Positions 1 through 8,140 are shown, counted from the stretch's first letter. The stretch: 34,002 bases of DNA from Actinomadura sp. 7K507 (GCF_004348425.1 NZ_SMKK01000087.1:1-34002), one strand, 5' to 3'. Notes: generated from the sequence alone by a model not told the origin. Numbers and translations: made by a program.

Positions 1-242
1 CCGCCCCCTCGCCACACAGGCACAACACCGCCCGCACAACGGCCCAACCGTCACGATCACGTCCGAAGGCCGCCCCTGATCACCGGAGCGACGGCACGGT
101 TCGCAACAAACCTCGGCCTCCACCGCAACCCCGCAACAACCAAGACCGTCGCGATCGCGTCCGAAGGCAGGTTTCGAGCCTGCGAGAAACCTGATCGCGC
201 AGCGAGCCGCAAGGCGAGCCGGAGCGATGCAGCGATCGCACA
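1..242. repeat. Gene-free stretch with a short direct repeat
   Basis: I see no convincing gene here. Two copies of a roughly 25-base sequence ending in cgtccgaaggc lie at about 46-70 and 142-167, differing at a few positions. They are followed by a GC-rich segment with several short self-complementary words, for example gcgagccgcaaggcgagcc at 201-219. Any open frames are short, arginine- and proline-rich, and look like by-products of GC content. The stretch is probably intergenic repeat DNA between the zinc-ribbon gene and whatever lies left of the window. Confidence 0.45.
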
Positions 243-292
243 GTAGTTCCCGCCGAAGGAGGGCCCCCAGGGCCCGACGCCAAGGGAACTAC
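243..292 (-). terminator. Hairpin after the zinc-ribbon gene
   Basis: The arms GTAGTTCCC (243-251) and GGGAACTAC (284-292) are perfectly complementary. A second GC-rich pairing, GGGCCC at 261-266 and 270-275, lies inside the loop. The structure starts four bases beyond the stop codon of the minus-strand gene that ends at 296. There is no clear U-tract, which is common for actinomycete terminators. Confidence 0.6.
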
Positions 293-295
293 AAA

Positions 296-811
296 CTACA
301 CAGCGCGAGAGGGCTGGGGGCGGCCCGGCCGGGTGGTGAAGAAGACCGAGAGGGAGCCCTGGAGGCGTGCGCGGACGGTCTCCTCGTCCACGGGGCCGTC
401 TTCGAGGACCGGGGTGCGGTCGAGGGCGCGGTCGATGAGGACGTCGACGTTGCGGTCGGCGACGAGGACCGAGCACGTGTCGCACGCGTACCAGGGGTAG
501 AGCATGTTGAGGACGGCGACGGCGGTGTCGTCGTCCGACAGGTGCGTGGTGTCCAGCTCGACCTCGAACATGTCGGTGTCCTCGGGGTCCAGCGTGGGGT
601 AGTAGAGCCAGCTCGGCCCGGAGGCGCCGCAGAAGTCGCAGCCGGGGTCCTGCGGGACGGGTTCACCGACGGCGAGTTCCAGCTCGTGGTCCCACGGTTC
701 CACCCGCCGGTTGTGGCGGTAGCCCACGCCGTCGAGGGAGCCCTCGCGGTTGTGCGTGACGTCGTGCACTTCGCCACCGCAGCGAGCGCACATGAAGCCG
801 ATGTCCTCCAT
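296..811 (-). CDS. Zinc-ribbon-like hypothetical protein (171 aa)
   Basis: The function is not known. The protein has two CxxC pairs: CARC near residue 8 and CDFC near residue 58, the latter in the context CDFCGASGPSWLYYP. A further CDTC lies near residue 110. This suggests one or two small metal-binding ribbons of a type found in many actinomycete hypothetical proteins. I chose the ATG at 811 because the purine-rich ribosome site GGGGAGGGAC sits directly upstream. The C-terminus (about residues 150-171) is low complexity. It is a single gene, with a terminator hairpin just beyond its stop and the four-gene helicase operon on the same strand some 300 bases upstream. Coding is well supported by codon bias; the role is not assignable. 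Confidence 0.75.
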   Translation of the reverse strand: MEDIGFMCARCGGEVHDVTHNREGSLDGVGYRHNRRVEPWDHELELAVGEPVPQDPGCDFCGASGPSWLYYPTLDPEDTDMFEVELDTTHLSDDDTAVAVLNMLYPWYACDTCSVLVADRNVDVLIDRALDRTPVLEDGPVDEETVRARLQGSLSVFFTTRPGRPQPSRAV

Positions 812-937
812 GTCCCTCCCCTGATCGCTGAGGCACCGGCTCTCACCGTATCCGTCCGAGGGGCTCCCTCGTACCGGGCGGCGCGATCTCGGATATGTTG
901 AAGATCTTCTCGACGCCGCCGTCCCGGTGATCCCGGC

Positions 938-1129
938 AGCGTCACGCACCACCTGGAGGAACTGCCCGCCACCACCGGCCACGCGCTGCTGCTGCGGGAC
1001 GGCGGGGTGCTCGCGTCCGGACCGGCGGGCGAGGTCCTCACGACCGAGCTGGTGAGCGAGTGCTTCGGCCATCCGATCACGATCACCCGGCGGCACGGCC
1101 GCTGGGCCGCGACCGCGGGGCCGGCCTAG
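938..1129 (+). pseudogene. Remnant of an ABC transporter ATPase C-terminus
   Basis: In one plus-strand frame ending with TAG at 1127, about 62 residues read as the C-terminal end of an ABC ATP-binding protein. They include the H-loop histidine region SVTHHLEELP, then HALLLRDGGVLASGPAGEVL, then a closing ITRRHGRWAA segment. Upstream of about 938 the frame becomes an arginine/serine-rich string with no Walker A, signature or Walker B motif and no plausible start, so about three quarters of the gene is missing. The TAG overlaps by two bases the stop codon of the convergent helicase gene. I read it as a decayed fragment left by a deletion or recombination between the zinc-ribbon gene and the helicase operon. 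Confidence 0.65.
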
Positions 1130-2481
1130 CCCGCCGGGACGCGGTGGCGGGACAGGTGGGCGAGGACGGACTGGTTGGCCTCCCAGCCGTCGGGGAACTT
1201 CACCGGCACGCCCAGATGCACCGGCTCGGCGGACGGGTGCGCGTCCAGCAGCTCGGGGATGCCCGCCCGCGCCACCACGACGCACGCGTGCCGGTGCCGG
1301 GACGCCAGCACGCACAGGCGCCCCGACTCCAGGTGGAAGGCCGTGGCGTCGCGGCGCCCCGACAGGGGGTGCAGCATGACCGTCACGTCGTACTCGCGGC
1401 CCTGGAGCCGGTTGGCGGTGTCGACGGTGATGCCGTCGCCGTGCGGGCCGAGCGCCGCGCGGATCGCCGTGACCTGGTCGCGGTGGGCCGCGCCGACCGC
1501 GACGCGCGCCGCGTCGACGGGGCTCGACCCCAGCTCCGAGTGCGCGACGGGCCCGCGCTGGAGGAGCCGGACGGCGAGCGCCGCCGTCGCCTGGACGGCC
1601 TCGGCGTCGGTGCGCAGCGTGTGCCGGGCGGGCAGTTCGTAGAGGCCCCAGCCGGTGGCCGCGGCCTCTTCGAGCGCCTGGTCGTAGGTGGTGCCCATGC
1701 CGCGTGCCCCGAACTCCAGCCGCCGGTCGCCGGGGCCCGTCCCGGCGCGGAACCCGGTGAACGGGTAGAACGCCTCCGACACGACCGGCGCGGCCGACGC
1801 GGGCAGCCGCCACGACACGGGGAGCCGGTGGACGGGCAGGTCCGGGTTGTGCGCCAGCAGCACCGACACGGCGCTGCGCATCGGGTCCCACGCCAGGCCC
1901 GCCCAGCGCTCGACCTCGACCGTGGAGAACGGGTCGAGCTGCCCGGGGTCGCCCACGAACAGGGCCCGCTGGAAACGGCCGGCGATGCGCAGCAGCATGT
2001 CCGAGCGCATCTGGTACGCCTCGTCCACGATCGCCCACGGCCACGACCCGTCCGAAAGCGTCGCCCACTTGGCCGCGGTGGCGATCACGATGGTGTGCTC
2101 GGCGAGGTCGCCGGCCTTCTGCGCGACCCGTACCGCCGGATACGCCGCGACGCGGTCGGACGGGACGTACCCCGACGCCGACAGCCGCCCGAGCGTGACC
2201 TCCGGGTGCTTGCCGGCGATGCGCTCGATGAGGTCGTCGACCTGCTCGTTCGTCTGCGCCACGATCATCAGGCGCTCGCCCGCCGCGGCCAGGTGGGCGG
2301 CCGCGCGGACGACGAGGGTGGACTTCCCGGCGCCCGGCGGGGAGTCGACCACCACGCCTCGGTGCCCGCCGCCGAGATCGGCCAGCACGCCGTCGACGAC
2401 CCGCGCCGCCGCTTCGGAGGGGTCCAGATCGTCCGCCGTCACCGGCGTCAGGCGGCGGCCCGCGGTCTCGGTCACGACCAT
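1126..2481 (-). CDS. Dna2/UPF1-type superfamily 1 helicase (451 aa)
   Basis: This is an SF1 ATP-dependent helicase or translocase. Visible motifs are Walker A SPPGAGKST (about residues 47-55), Walker B with DEAY (153-156), motif III GDPGQLDPF (177-185), a motif V-like VDTANRLQGREYDV and a motif VI-like region around LCVLASRHRHAC near residue 400. At 451 aa it is a bare helicase core with no nuclease or barrel domain of its own. The start is the ATG at 2481, which overlaps the end of the upstream gene (stop at 2472) by ten bases and so implies translational coupling. It is the last gene of the operon with the Cas4-like nuclease. Within this protein family the usual role is unwinding or translocation on DNA or RNA. 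The partnership suggests DNA end processing or antiphage activity, which is inference. Confidence 0.85.
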   Translation of the reverse strand: MVVTETAGRRLTPVTADDLDPSEAAARVVDGVLADLGGGHRGVVVDSPPGAGKSTLVVRAAAHLAAAGERLMIVAQTNEQVDDLIERIAGKHPEVTLGRLSASGYVPSDRVAAYPAVRVAQKAGDLAEHTIVIATAAKWATLSDGSWPWAIVDEAYQMRSDMLLRIAGRFQRALFVGDPGQLDPFSTVEVERWAGLAWDPMRSAVSVLLAHNPDLPVHRLPVSWRLPASAAPVVSEAFYPFTGFRAGTGPGDRRLEFGARGMGTTYDQALEEAAATGWGLYELPARHTLRTDAEAVQATAALAVRLLQRGPVAHSELGSSPVDAARVAVGAAHRDQVTAIRAALGPHGDGITVDTANRLQGREYDVTVMLHPLSGRRDATAFHLESGRLCVLASRHRHACVVVARAGIPELLDAHPSAEPVHLGVPVKFPDGWEANQSVLAHLSRHRVPAG

Positions 2482-3944
2482 TCCTCTTCGGCGTCCTCGT
2501 TCGTCGGTACGTACTCTCCGGGCGGCCCGCCGTGCGTCCACGGCGTGTCCTCCCGGTCGGGGAACTTCGCCGCGCCGAACGCGCCGTCGGTCAGCGACGT
2601 GAAGCACACCCGGTCGCCCACCTCGGGGACGACGCCGGGCTCGGGCGTCAGCTTGCGGCCCATCCCGCCGGTCAGCTCCAGGAGCACGGCGCCGTCGGCG
2701 ATCTCCACGATCCTTCCCTTGAGCGCCGGGCGCGCCGCGCTGCACACGGTCGTCCCGGCGTCGAGCCGCAGCGGGTCCCGCGTCCCGACCCGCAGGTGCG
2801 GGCGGAGCTTCGGCCGCTTGCCCGTCTCGTCCAGCCGGGCCGGGTCGCAGTCGGTGACCACCCCGCCGAACGCCTGGCCCGCGAGCCGGTGCTCGGCCAT
2901 GACGAGGGGGTCGTCGAACGCCCGCTGCGCGTCGTAGGCGTCCTGGGCGCGTTCGAGGTCGTGCAGCCGCCGCGCCGCGCGGACGGGCGGGTCGCGGCGC
3001 GCCTGCGGATAGGCCTCGCCGAACGTCTGGTGGTAGTACGTGAACGCGTCGCGGTCACGCTCCCAGCGCTTCGGCACGCTCGCGCCCTCGGGCAGCGCCC
3101 GCAGCAGCCCGGCGGCCCGCCACATCAGGTCCCAGGTCGGGGTGAGCTGGCTCGCGACCGCGACGCGCAGCCGCTCCTCGGCGCGGGAGCCGGGCCCCGC
3201 CCGGTCGAAGGCGGCGATCGCCGGGGCGAGGATCTCGTTGTCGAACGTCGGATCCGTCGCCGGTCCCGCCGGCGGGCACGCCACCGGATCCTCGGCACGC
3301 GCCGCCGCGGCCGGGCCGTCGAGCCCGCCGGGCGGGTCGATCCAGCCCATCAGGGCCGCGAGGTTGCCGTCCTCCAGCGAGCTCTGGCCCGTCGCCCAGT
3401 GCAGCCGGAGCAGCTCCGTCATGGCGCCGAGCAGCGACGACCCGGGATGGTCGTAGCGGTCGGCGAACCACGTCAGCCACCGGCCGAGCACCGGCACCGC
3501 CGGGTCCACCGCGTACGGCCCCTCCGTGCTGCGGAACCGCGTCGACCGCCCCATCATCCGCAGGAACGCGACACCGCCCCGGTTCGGGACGAGCAGCTGC
3601 GGCGCGTCCTCGTACCGGATCCGCTCCTCGCCCTCCTTGCCGGGCGGCAGCTCCTCCACCGCGCCCCGGCTCGTCTCAATGTGGTTCAGGACGAGCTTGG
3701 CGAGATCGGCCGCGAACGCGAACCGCAGGTCCCGGTTGCGCGGCTGCGGCACCACCAGCAGCGTCGCGTCCTCCGGCGCGCTCCCGATCATCGCGGCCAG
3801 CGGCGCGGCGGCCTCACCGGCCAGCCGCAACGGGACGAGCACCAGCGGCGCGTCCGGCACATGGCAGTGCCGCACCGTGGCCAGCGGACGCGCGACCCCC
3901 GCGGCCGCCGCCTCCAGCCGCGCGAGCGACGACAGCGCACTCAT
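2472..3944 (-). CDS. Unknown operon protein with C-terminal beta-rich domain (490 aa)
   Basis: I do not recognise a named family. The N-terminal part (about 1-130) has alternating hydrophobic strands such as PLVLVPLRL and TLLVVPQPR. The middle (about 130-330) is mostly helical. A basic helical stretch, RRLHDLERAQDAYDAQRAF, lies near residues 330-350. The last 110 residues (KGRIVEIADGAVLLEL, VGDRVCFTSL) look like a small beta-barrel of OB or SH3 type. Start: ATG at 3944, seven bases after the upstream stop, with GGGGGGAG about 14 bases upstream. It lies between the nuclease and the helicase and overlaps the helicase gene. In Dna2 a stalk and beta-barrel sit between nuclease and helicase, so this protein could supply that part; this is a hypothesis from order and predicted strands only. 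Confidence 0.75.
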   Translation of the reverse strand: MSALSSLARLEAAAAGVARPLATVRHCHVPDAPLVLVPLRLAGEAAAPLAAMIGSAPEDATLLVVPQPRNRDLRFAFAADLAKLVLNHIETSRGAVEELPPGKEGEERIRYEDAPQLLVPNRGGVAFLRMMGRSTRFRSTEGPYAVDPAVPVLGRWLTWFADRYDHPGSSLLGAMTELLRLHWATGQSSLEDGNLAALMGWIDPPGGLDGPAAAARAEDPVACPPAGPATDPTFDNEILAPAIAAFDRAGPGSRAEERLRVAVASQLTPTWDLMWRAAGLLRALPEGASVPKRWERDRDAFTYYHQTFGEAYPQARRDPPVRAARRLHDLERAQDAYDAQRAFDDPLVMAEHRLAGQAFGGVVTDCDPARLDETGKRPKLRPHLRVGTRDPLRLDAGTTVCSAARPALKGRIVEIADGAVLLELTGGMGRKLTPEPGVVPEVGDRVCFTSLTDGAFGAAKFPDREDTPWTHGGPPGEYVPTNEDAEEEWS

Positions 3945-3951
3945 GTACCGA

Positions 3952-5046
3952 TCACGCGACTCCCCCCAGTGCCTCGGCGCGGAGGCGGGCCGCGGCGCGC
4001 AGCTGTGCGGCCGTCTCCGCCAGGTCGTCGGACGGGGTGAGCGACCCGTCCGCCAGCGCGAGCGCCGTCCCGACGCTGTCGACGCCGCCGAGGTCGTCGC
4101 GGACGGACCGGCCGAGCGCACCGGTCGAGCCGCACGCGCGCGCCTCGTCCCGGCAGAACAGCGCCATCTCGCAGCCCGACATGCACTCGGGCGCGTACCG
4201 TGCCTCGACCGTGCGGACCGACTCGGCGAGCCCCTCTCCGGGCTCGAACGTCAGGTCGCCGGGCAGCGCAGCCAGGATCTCGTCGATGCGGGTGAGGCGG
4301 GCGAGCTGGCGCTCCAGCACGGCGAGCTGCGGCCGCACGTCCAGCGGCGTCGCAGTCGGCCGGTTGGAGAAGTTCTCCGGGCAGACGAGGAACACCTCGT
4401 GCGACACGCGTCCGGGATCGTGCCCCAGCTCGGCGACCAGCCGGCGCAGCGCCAGCACGTACACCGCCGACTGCCGTGCAGCCGCGGCGACCTGCTCGGG
4501 CTCGGCCTGCCCGTCCACCACGGCGAACGACTTGATCTCGATGACGTGCAGCCGGCCCGCGAGCTGGAACGCGATCACGTCCGGTTCCAGGTAGGCGAGC
4601 GTCCCGGCGATGTCGAGCCGCAGCAGCGGGTGGTCGAACAGCGTGCCGTCACCGGTCTCCAGCGCGCGGGCGACCAGCCGGCGCGTCCGCGAATGCCGCA
4701 GCTCCCGGCCCTCGTTGCCCGCGACGACCTCCAGGTCGTCGTAGGCGACCTCGGGGACGTCGAGGCCGAGGCGCTCGCGCAGCAGCGTCAGCAGCTCCGC
4801 GCACCCGTCCGCCTTCACCTGCGCCTCGAACGCGTTCCCGCGCGTGATCGCGAACTGCGACTGCCCGAACGGGGCGGGGAACCCCAGCTCCCGCGCCACC
4901 GCGTCCTTGTCGACGCCCGCCGCGTCCATCACCCCGCGGCGGGCGCAGCCGGGATTGGACGTCAGCGCGGCGATCGTGCGGGCGTCGTGATTGCGCGGGG
5001 GAGCGCCGCCGCGCAGCCGGTCCAGGTCCGGCGCGGTCTCGGTCAT
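3952..5046 (-). CDS. Cas4/AddB-like PD-(D/E)XK nuclease with Fe-S cysteines (364 aa)
   Basis: The core nuclease motif is EPDVIAF (Asp156), then HVIEIKSF (Glu170, Lys172), then RQSAVY, matching the QxxxY helix (Gln192, Tyr196) of the RecB nuclease family. Four cysteines are placed as in Cas4, AddB and Dna2: Cys34 near the N-terminus in NPGCARR, and Cys288, Cys292 and Cys298 in CMSGCEMALFC. These are expected to hold a 4Fe-4S cluster that staples the domain. The expected activity is single-strand DNA exonuclease or flap nuclease. Start: ATG at 5046, overlapping the upstream TGA by four bases (ATGA). No cas1, cas2 or repeat array is near, so it is not a CRISPR adaptation protein here. It is co-transcribed with an SF1 helicase. 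Confidence 0.85.
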   Translation of the reverse strand: MTETAPDLDRLRGGAPPRNHDARTIAALTSNPGCARRGVMDAAGVDKDAVARELGFPAPFGQSQFAITRGNAFEAQVKADGCAELLTLLRERLGLDVPEVAYDDLEVVAGNEGRELRHSRTRRLVARALETGDGTLFDHPLLRLDIAGTLAYLEPDVIAFQLAGRLHVIEIKSFAVVDGQAEPEQVAAAARQSAVYVLALRRLVAELGHDPGRVSHEVFLVCPENFSNRPTATPLDVRPQLAVLERQLARLTRIDEILAALPGDLTFEPGEGLAESVRTVEARYAPECMSGCEMALFCRDEARACGSTGALGRSVRDDLGGVDSVGTALALADGSLTPSDDLAETAAQLRAAARLRAEALGGVA

Positions 5047-5915
5047 CTGTCCGTCTCTCCAATGCCGGCGGGTCGCCGTCCGGTGTCTCGCAGGGCCCGG
5101 AGCCGGCTGCCGAACAGCAGTTCCGCGTCGTCGAGCTGTGTCCTGGCGCGCCCGGCGGCGGACGCGCGCCCGCGCCGGTCGGTCTCCCGGTGCACGTCCA
5201 GTTCCGCCCGGGCCGCCTCGGCGAGCACGGCCGGATCGACGGTACCGACCGTACCGGCGACCGCCCCCGGAATGTTGGACGCGAAACGCCACAGGAGCCG
5301 CTGCACGTCGGGCTGCGGGTCGCCGCGGCCCGCCTGTTCGGCCAGCCGGCACGCGGACGTCAGGAAGTCGGTCCGCGGGCTCAGCGGGCCCACGATCCGC
5401 TGCTCCAGCGGCCAGGTGCTCACGGTGAGCAGCCCGCGGGCCGGCGCGAGCAGATCGGCGGTCAGCGCGGCGCACAGGTAGTAGGGGCGCGCGTACGGGG
5501 CGGTCCGGAAGGAGCGTTCCTCGTCGCGGCGCAGGCTCGTCAGCCGGCTCCCCGGGATCGCGCCGGGGAAGAACGCGGCGTACACCGACCCGATCAGCTT
5601 GGGCGCGGCCGGTGCGCCGAGCAGCGTGAGCGCCTGGTGGACCTGGTCGCGGACGGGCAGCAGCCCGCGCTGCTCTCCGCGCTCGCGTCCCCCGGCTTCA
5701 CGGCCGCCGGCGGCGGTGGCTTCACGGCCGCCGGTGGCGCCGCCGTCACCGAGGACGGCGTCGTCCCAGGCCTGCTCGGTTCCGCGCAACTCGGCGCGCA
5801 GCTCGCGGGCCTCCCGCCGGTCACCGGACGAAACCGCCCGCCGGACGGCGGCGCGCAGCTCGGTGATGCGCGTCTCCAGCTCGTCGGGGGTCGGGACGCC
5901 GGGGGACCGGGACAT
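5043..5915 (-). CDS. First gene of helicase-nuclease operon; coiled-coil plus unknown domain (290 aa)
   Basis: The function is unknown. Residues about 10-55 are a charged helix that could form a coiled coil (DELETRITELRAAVRR and following). Residues about 58-88 are a Gly/Arg/Glu-rich linker with short repeats (EATAAGGREAGGRERG). The main domain runs from about 90 to 215; LLPVRDQVHQALTLLG and LTSLRRDEERSF have the spacing of a winged-helix fold, though this is a weak structural guess. The C-terminal 60 residues are again helical and charged. The ATG at 5915 has no good ribosome site, so the transcript may be leaderless or start very close. Three 10-bp repeats lie 22-47 bases upstream. Its position suggests a DNA-binding regulator or loader for the three downstream proteins. 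Confidence 0.75.
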   Translation of the reverse strand: MSRSPGVPTPDELETRITELRAAVRRAVSSGDRREARELRAELRGTEQAWDDAVLGDGGATGGREATAAGGREAGGRERGEQRGLLPVRDQVHQALTLLGAPAAPKLIGSVYAAFFPGAIPGSRLTSLRRDEERSFRTAPYARPYYLCAALTADLLAPARGLLTVSTWPLEQRIVGPLSPRTDFLTSACRLAEQAGRGDPQPDVQRLLWRFASNIPGAVAGTVGTVDPAVLAEAARAELDVHRETDRRGRASAAGRARTQLDDAELLFGSRLRALRDTGRRPAGIGETDR

Positions 5916-5936
5916 GCGGCAGACAGTACAGGTACT

Positions 5937-5962
5937 TCCGGACAGTTCCAGTGTTTTCCAGT
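5937..5962. promoter_or_regulatory. Three 10-bp-spaced repeats before the helicase-nuclease operon
   Basis: On the plus strand TCCGGA (5937), TCCAGT (5947) and TCCAGT (5957) start exactly ten bases apart. Read toward the operon they are ACTGGA, ACTGGA, TCCGGA, one helical turn from one another and 22-47 bases before the first ATG. This placement on one face of the helix fits a cooperative regulator or promoter element. A TACTGT hexamer nearer the start could act as a -10 box. Confidence 0.45.
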
Positions 5963-6001
5963 TTTGTGACCTCCCAGGGGCGTCCGGCGTCCCGGCGAGG
6001 G

Positions 6002-6868
6002 TCAGGTGGAGAAGCTCGCGCGGTAGGTGGCGGCCATGTCCTCGTCGCCGTGTCCCTGGTCGATGACGCGGCGGAACCGGGCGCCCGCCGCGTCGTTCAC
6101 GTCGACGCGGATGCCCGCCGACTCGGCCGACTCGTGGATCAGCCGGGTGTTCTTCTCCGCGTTGCGGACGGCGAAGCTCGGCTCGAAGTCCCCGGCGAGC
6201 ATCGCCTTCATCTTGACCTGCAGGTAGGCGCTGTCGAGCGGGCCGCCGGTCAGGACCTCGCCGAGCAGGGCGGGGTCGAGCCCGAGGCCCTCGGTCAGCG
6301 CGACCGACTCGGCGACGACGGCGGTGAGCGAGATGGCGTAGCTCACCGCCGCGAGCTTGAGGCGGGTGCCCGCGCCGCTCGCTCCGTCCTCGTCCAGCCA
6401 CACCGTCCGGCTGCCGACCGCGTCGAAGACCGGCTCCAGGACGGTCCGCGCGTTCCGCGGCCCGGCCGCGAGGACCACGAGCCTCCCCCGCTCGGCGGGC
6501 TGCTTCGTCCCCTGGACGGGCGCGTCGACGAACGTGAGCCCCTGCTCGGCGGCGAAAGCGGCGAGCCGGGGCACGGACTCGACGCCGACCGTGCCCATCT
6601 GCGCCCAGACCTGCCCCGGCCGCAGGGACGGCGACGCGTCCCTCATGACAGACAGGGCCGTCTCGCCGCCGTCCAGCATCGTGATGACCACCTCGGCCCC
6701 GGCGGCGGCCTCGGCGGGGGAGCCGGCCACGGCCGCGCCGTCGGCCGCGAGCGGTTCCGCGCGTGACCGGGTGCGGTTCCACACCGTGACCCGGTGACCT
6801 TCCCTGAGCAGGGTGCGGGCCATCGCCGCCCCCATGATCCCCGTGCCGAGCATCGCGGCCGATGTCAT
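6002..6868 (-). CDS. NAD(P)-dependent 3-hydroxyisobutyrate dehydrogenase family oxidoreductase (288 aa)
   Basis: The N-terminus has the Rossmann motif GTGIMGAAMARTLL (residues about 8-21) with WNRT following the second strand, which favours NADPH. The substrate loop DAPVQGTKQPAERG corresponds to the DAPVSGG signature. The catalytic lysine is in the helix GTRLKLAAVSYA; the family's usual following Asn pair is replaced by SY, so the substrate may be unusual (imine-reductase-like relatives show similar changes). Length is typical. Start: ATG at 6868 with a strong site, GGAGGGGGAATC. It lies alone between the nuclease operon and the phosphotransferase gene. The substrate cannot be named from sequence. 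Confidence 0.88.
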   Translation of the reverse strand: MTSAAMLGTGIMGAAMARTLLREGHRVTVWNRTRSRAEPLAADGAAVAGSPAEAAAGAEVVITMLDGGETALSVMRDASPSLRPGQVWAQMGTVGVESVPRLAAFAAEQGLTFVDAPVQGTKQPAERGRLVVLAAGPRNARTVLEPVFDAVGSRTVWLDEDGASGAGTRLKLAAVSYAISLTAVVAESVALTEGLGLDPALLGEVLTGGPLDSAYLQVKMKAMLAGDFEPSFAVRNAEKNTRLIHESAESAGIRVDVNDAAGARFRRVIDQGHGDEDMAATYRASFST

Positions 6869-6969
6869 GATTCCCCCTCCGATTCGTTTACGACGGCCTG
6901 GTGCGGGACGCCGGTCACGTGGTGATCGGCGCCGCTGTACCTACCCGGGAACGCACGGAACGTGCGAGG

Positions 6970-8043
6970 TCAGCCGTAGGCGGGACTGTCGCCCGGCGCG
7001 TCCGCGTACACGGCGCCGTAGGGGGCCGCGAACGCGTCCAGGGTGCCGTCCAGCTGGGCCGACCACCAGTTCACCAGGGCGGCCGAACCGCGCTCGCCGG
7101 CTCCGTCCTCTCCCAGATACCGGTTCCGCAGCGGTGCGACGTCGCAGAGCCGCTCCCACCACTCGCGGTGCACCGCCGACTGGATCTGCCCCGCGTCCAG
7201 CGGGAACGCCGACCGGTGGCCGCGCACGAACGCCTGGACCCGGTCGAGGTCGAGCCCGCGCTCGTCCTCGCACGCGAACAGCCGCGCCGCCGCCCGCACG
7301 ACCTCCCCGGCGACCGGGCCGGTCGCCAGCCCGTTCCAGCCGAGGACGGCGGTCACGTTGCCGGAGCCGCCGTAACGCAGGTGCCCCGCGTGGAACGAGC
7401 CGTGCAGATGGCCGACCGTGCTCACCTCGATCTCCGGCGGCTGATGGTCGGCGAACTCGGTCAGCAGCCCGCGCCGCTCCCGCAGCCGGCGCCCGGTCAG
7501 CGCGTCGAAGTCGGTTCCGCCGCCGTCCGGAACGTCCTGGAGCATCGCGTCGACGGCGGCCGCCGCGTCCGCGGCGCGCGGCGTCGGCACCAGCAGGCTC
7601 TGCTGCACCGGCGGCGTCAGCCCGTCGAGCGCCGCGTGCAGCCGCCCGAGCAGCTCGCCGAGGCCCTCGCACTGGACGAACGTCAACTCCAGCCCACCGC
7701 GGCCCCGGCCGCCGACCCACGGGTACAGGGCGTAGCCGCGTCCCGCGGCGGTGACCAGCGTCCGGCCGCCACGCGCCGGCACCGGCGCGAGGACCGGGAG
7801 ACCGGCCTCGTCCAGCGCGGTGGTCACGGCGTGCTGGAACAGCAGGCGGCGCCGGTCGGGTTCGGCGTACTCCTTCAGGAAGTACGCGCCGCCGGCCGTG
7901 TCGACGCGCCAGCACCGGCGGCCGGGCCCGGCATCGAGCGGGCCCGCGCCGTCCGGTGCGCCGATCTCCCAGCGCCTCAGCAGCCGCGGCGGCGGTTCGC
8001 TGCCGGCACCGGTCTCGGTGTCAGCGCTGTGTGACGTCGGCAC
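6970..8043 (-). CDS. APH/CotS-family phosphotransferase-like protein, probable pseudokinase (357 aa)
   Basis: The fold follows aminoglycoside phosphotransferase and homoserine-kinase-like proteins. FLKEYAEPDRRRLLFQ carries the ATP-site lysine (Lys57), and ALYPWVGG is the hinge-like strand. The catalytic loop reads HLHGSFHAGH where active members have HGDxHxxN: Asp is Ser216 and Asn is His221. The metal-binding Asp before Trp (IDW) is Gly235 in VLGWNG. With all three acidic or amide residues changed, phosphotransfer by the usual mechanism is unlikely. Start: GTG at 8043 with GAGG about seven bases upstream, inside a duplicated ggcacctc (8039-8054). It stands alone. It may be a ligand-binding or scaffolding protein; the ligand is unknown. 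Confidence 0.8.
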   Translation of the reverse strand: MPTSHSADTETGAGSEPPPRLLRRWEIGAPDGAGPLDAGPGRRCWRVDTAGGAYFLKEYAEPDRRRLLFQHAVTTALDEAGLPVLAPVPARGGRTLVTAAGRGYALYPWVGGRGRGGLELTFVQCEGLGELLGRLHAALDGLTPPVQQSLLVPTPRAADAAAAVDAMLQDVPDGGGTDFDALTGRRLRERRGLLTEFADHQPPEIEVSTVGHLHGSFHAGHLRYGGSGNVTAVLGWNGLATGPVAGEVVRAAARLFACEDERGLDLDRVQAFVRGHRSAFPLDAGQIQSAVHREWWERLCDVAPLRNRYLGEDGAGERGSAALVNWWSAQLDGTLDAFAAPYGAVYADAPGDSPAYG

Positions 8044-8140
8044 CTCGGCACCTCGGCTGCGTCGGACGGCGGGTGGTCGAATGAATGTTCTACGGCGACG
8101 CTACACGTCCCGCCCGTCCCGCGAAAGGGAACGGCGCGGC

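Noticed and set aside
57..485. Minus-strand frame at the left edge
   Set aside because: It overlaps the end of the zinc-ribbon gene and the hairpin repeats, and its product is an Arg/Pro-rich string without a start signal.
1060..2937. Long plus-strand open frame opposite the helicase gene
   Set aside because: Its product is Arg/Pro/Gly-rich with no domain, while the opposite strand has clear helicase motifs and proper codon bias. It is a GC-driven antisense frame; the same holds for many long frames in the window.
3952..5046. CRISPR-associated Cas4
   Set aside because: Motifs match, but no cas1, cas2 or repeat array lies in the window and the partners are a helicase operon, so I call it Cas4-like only.
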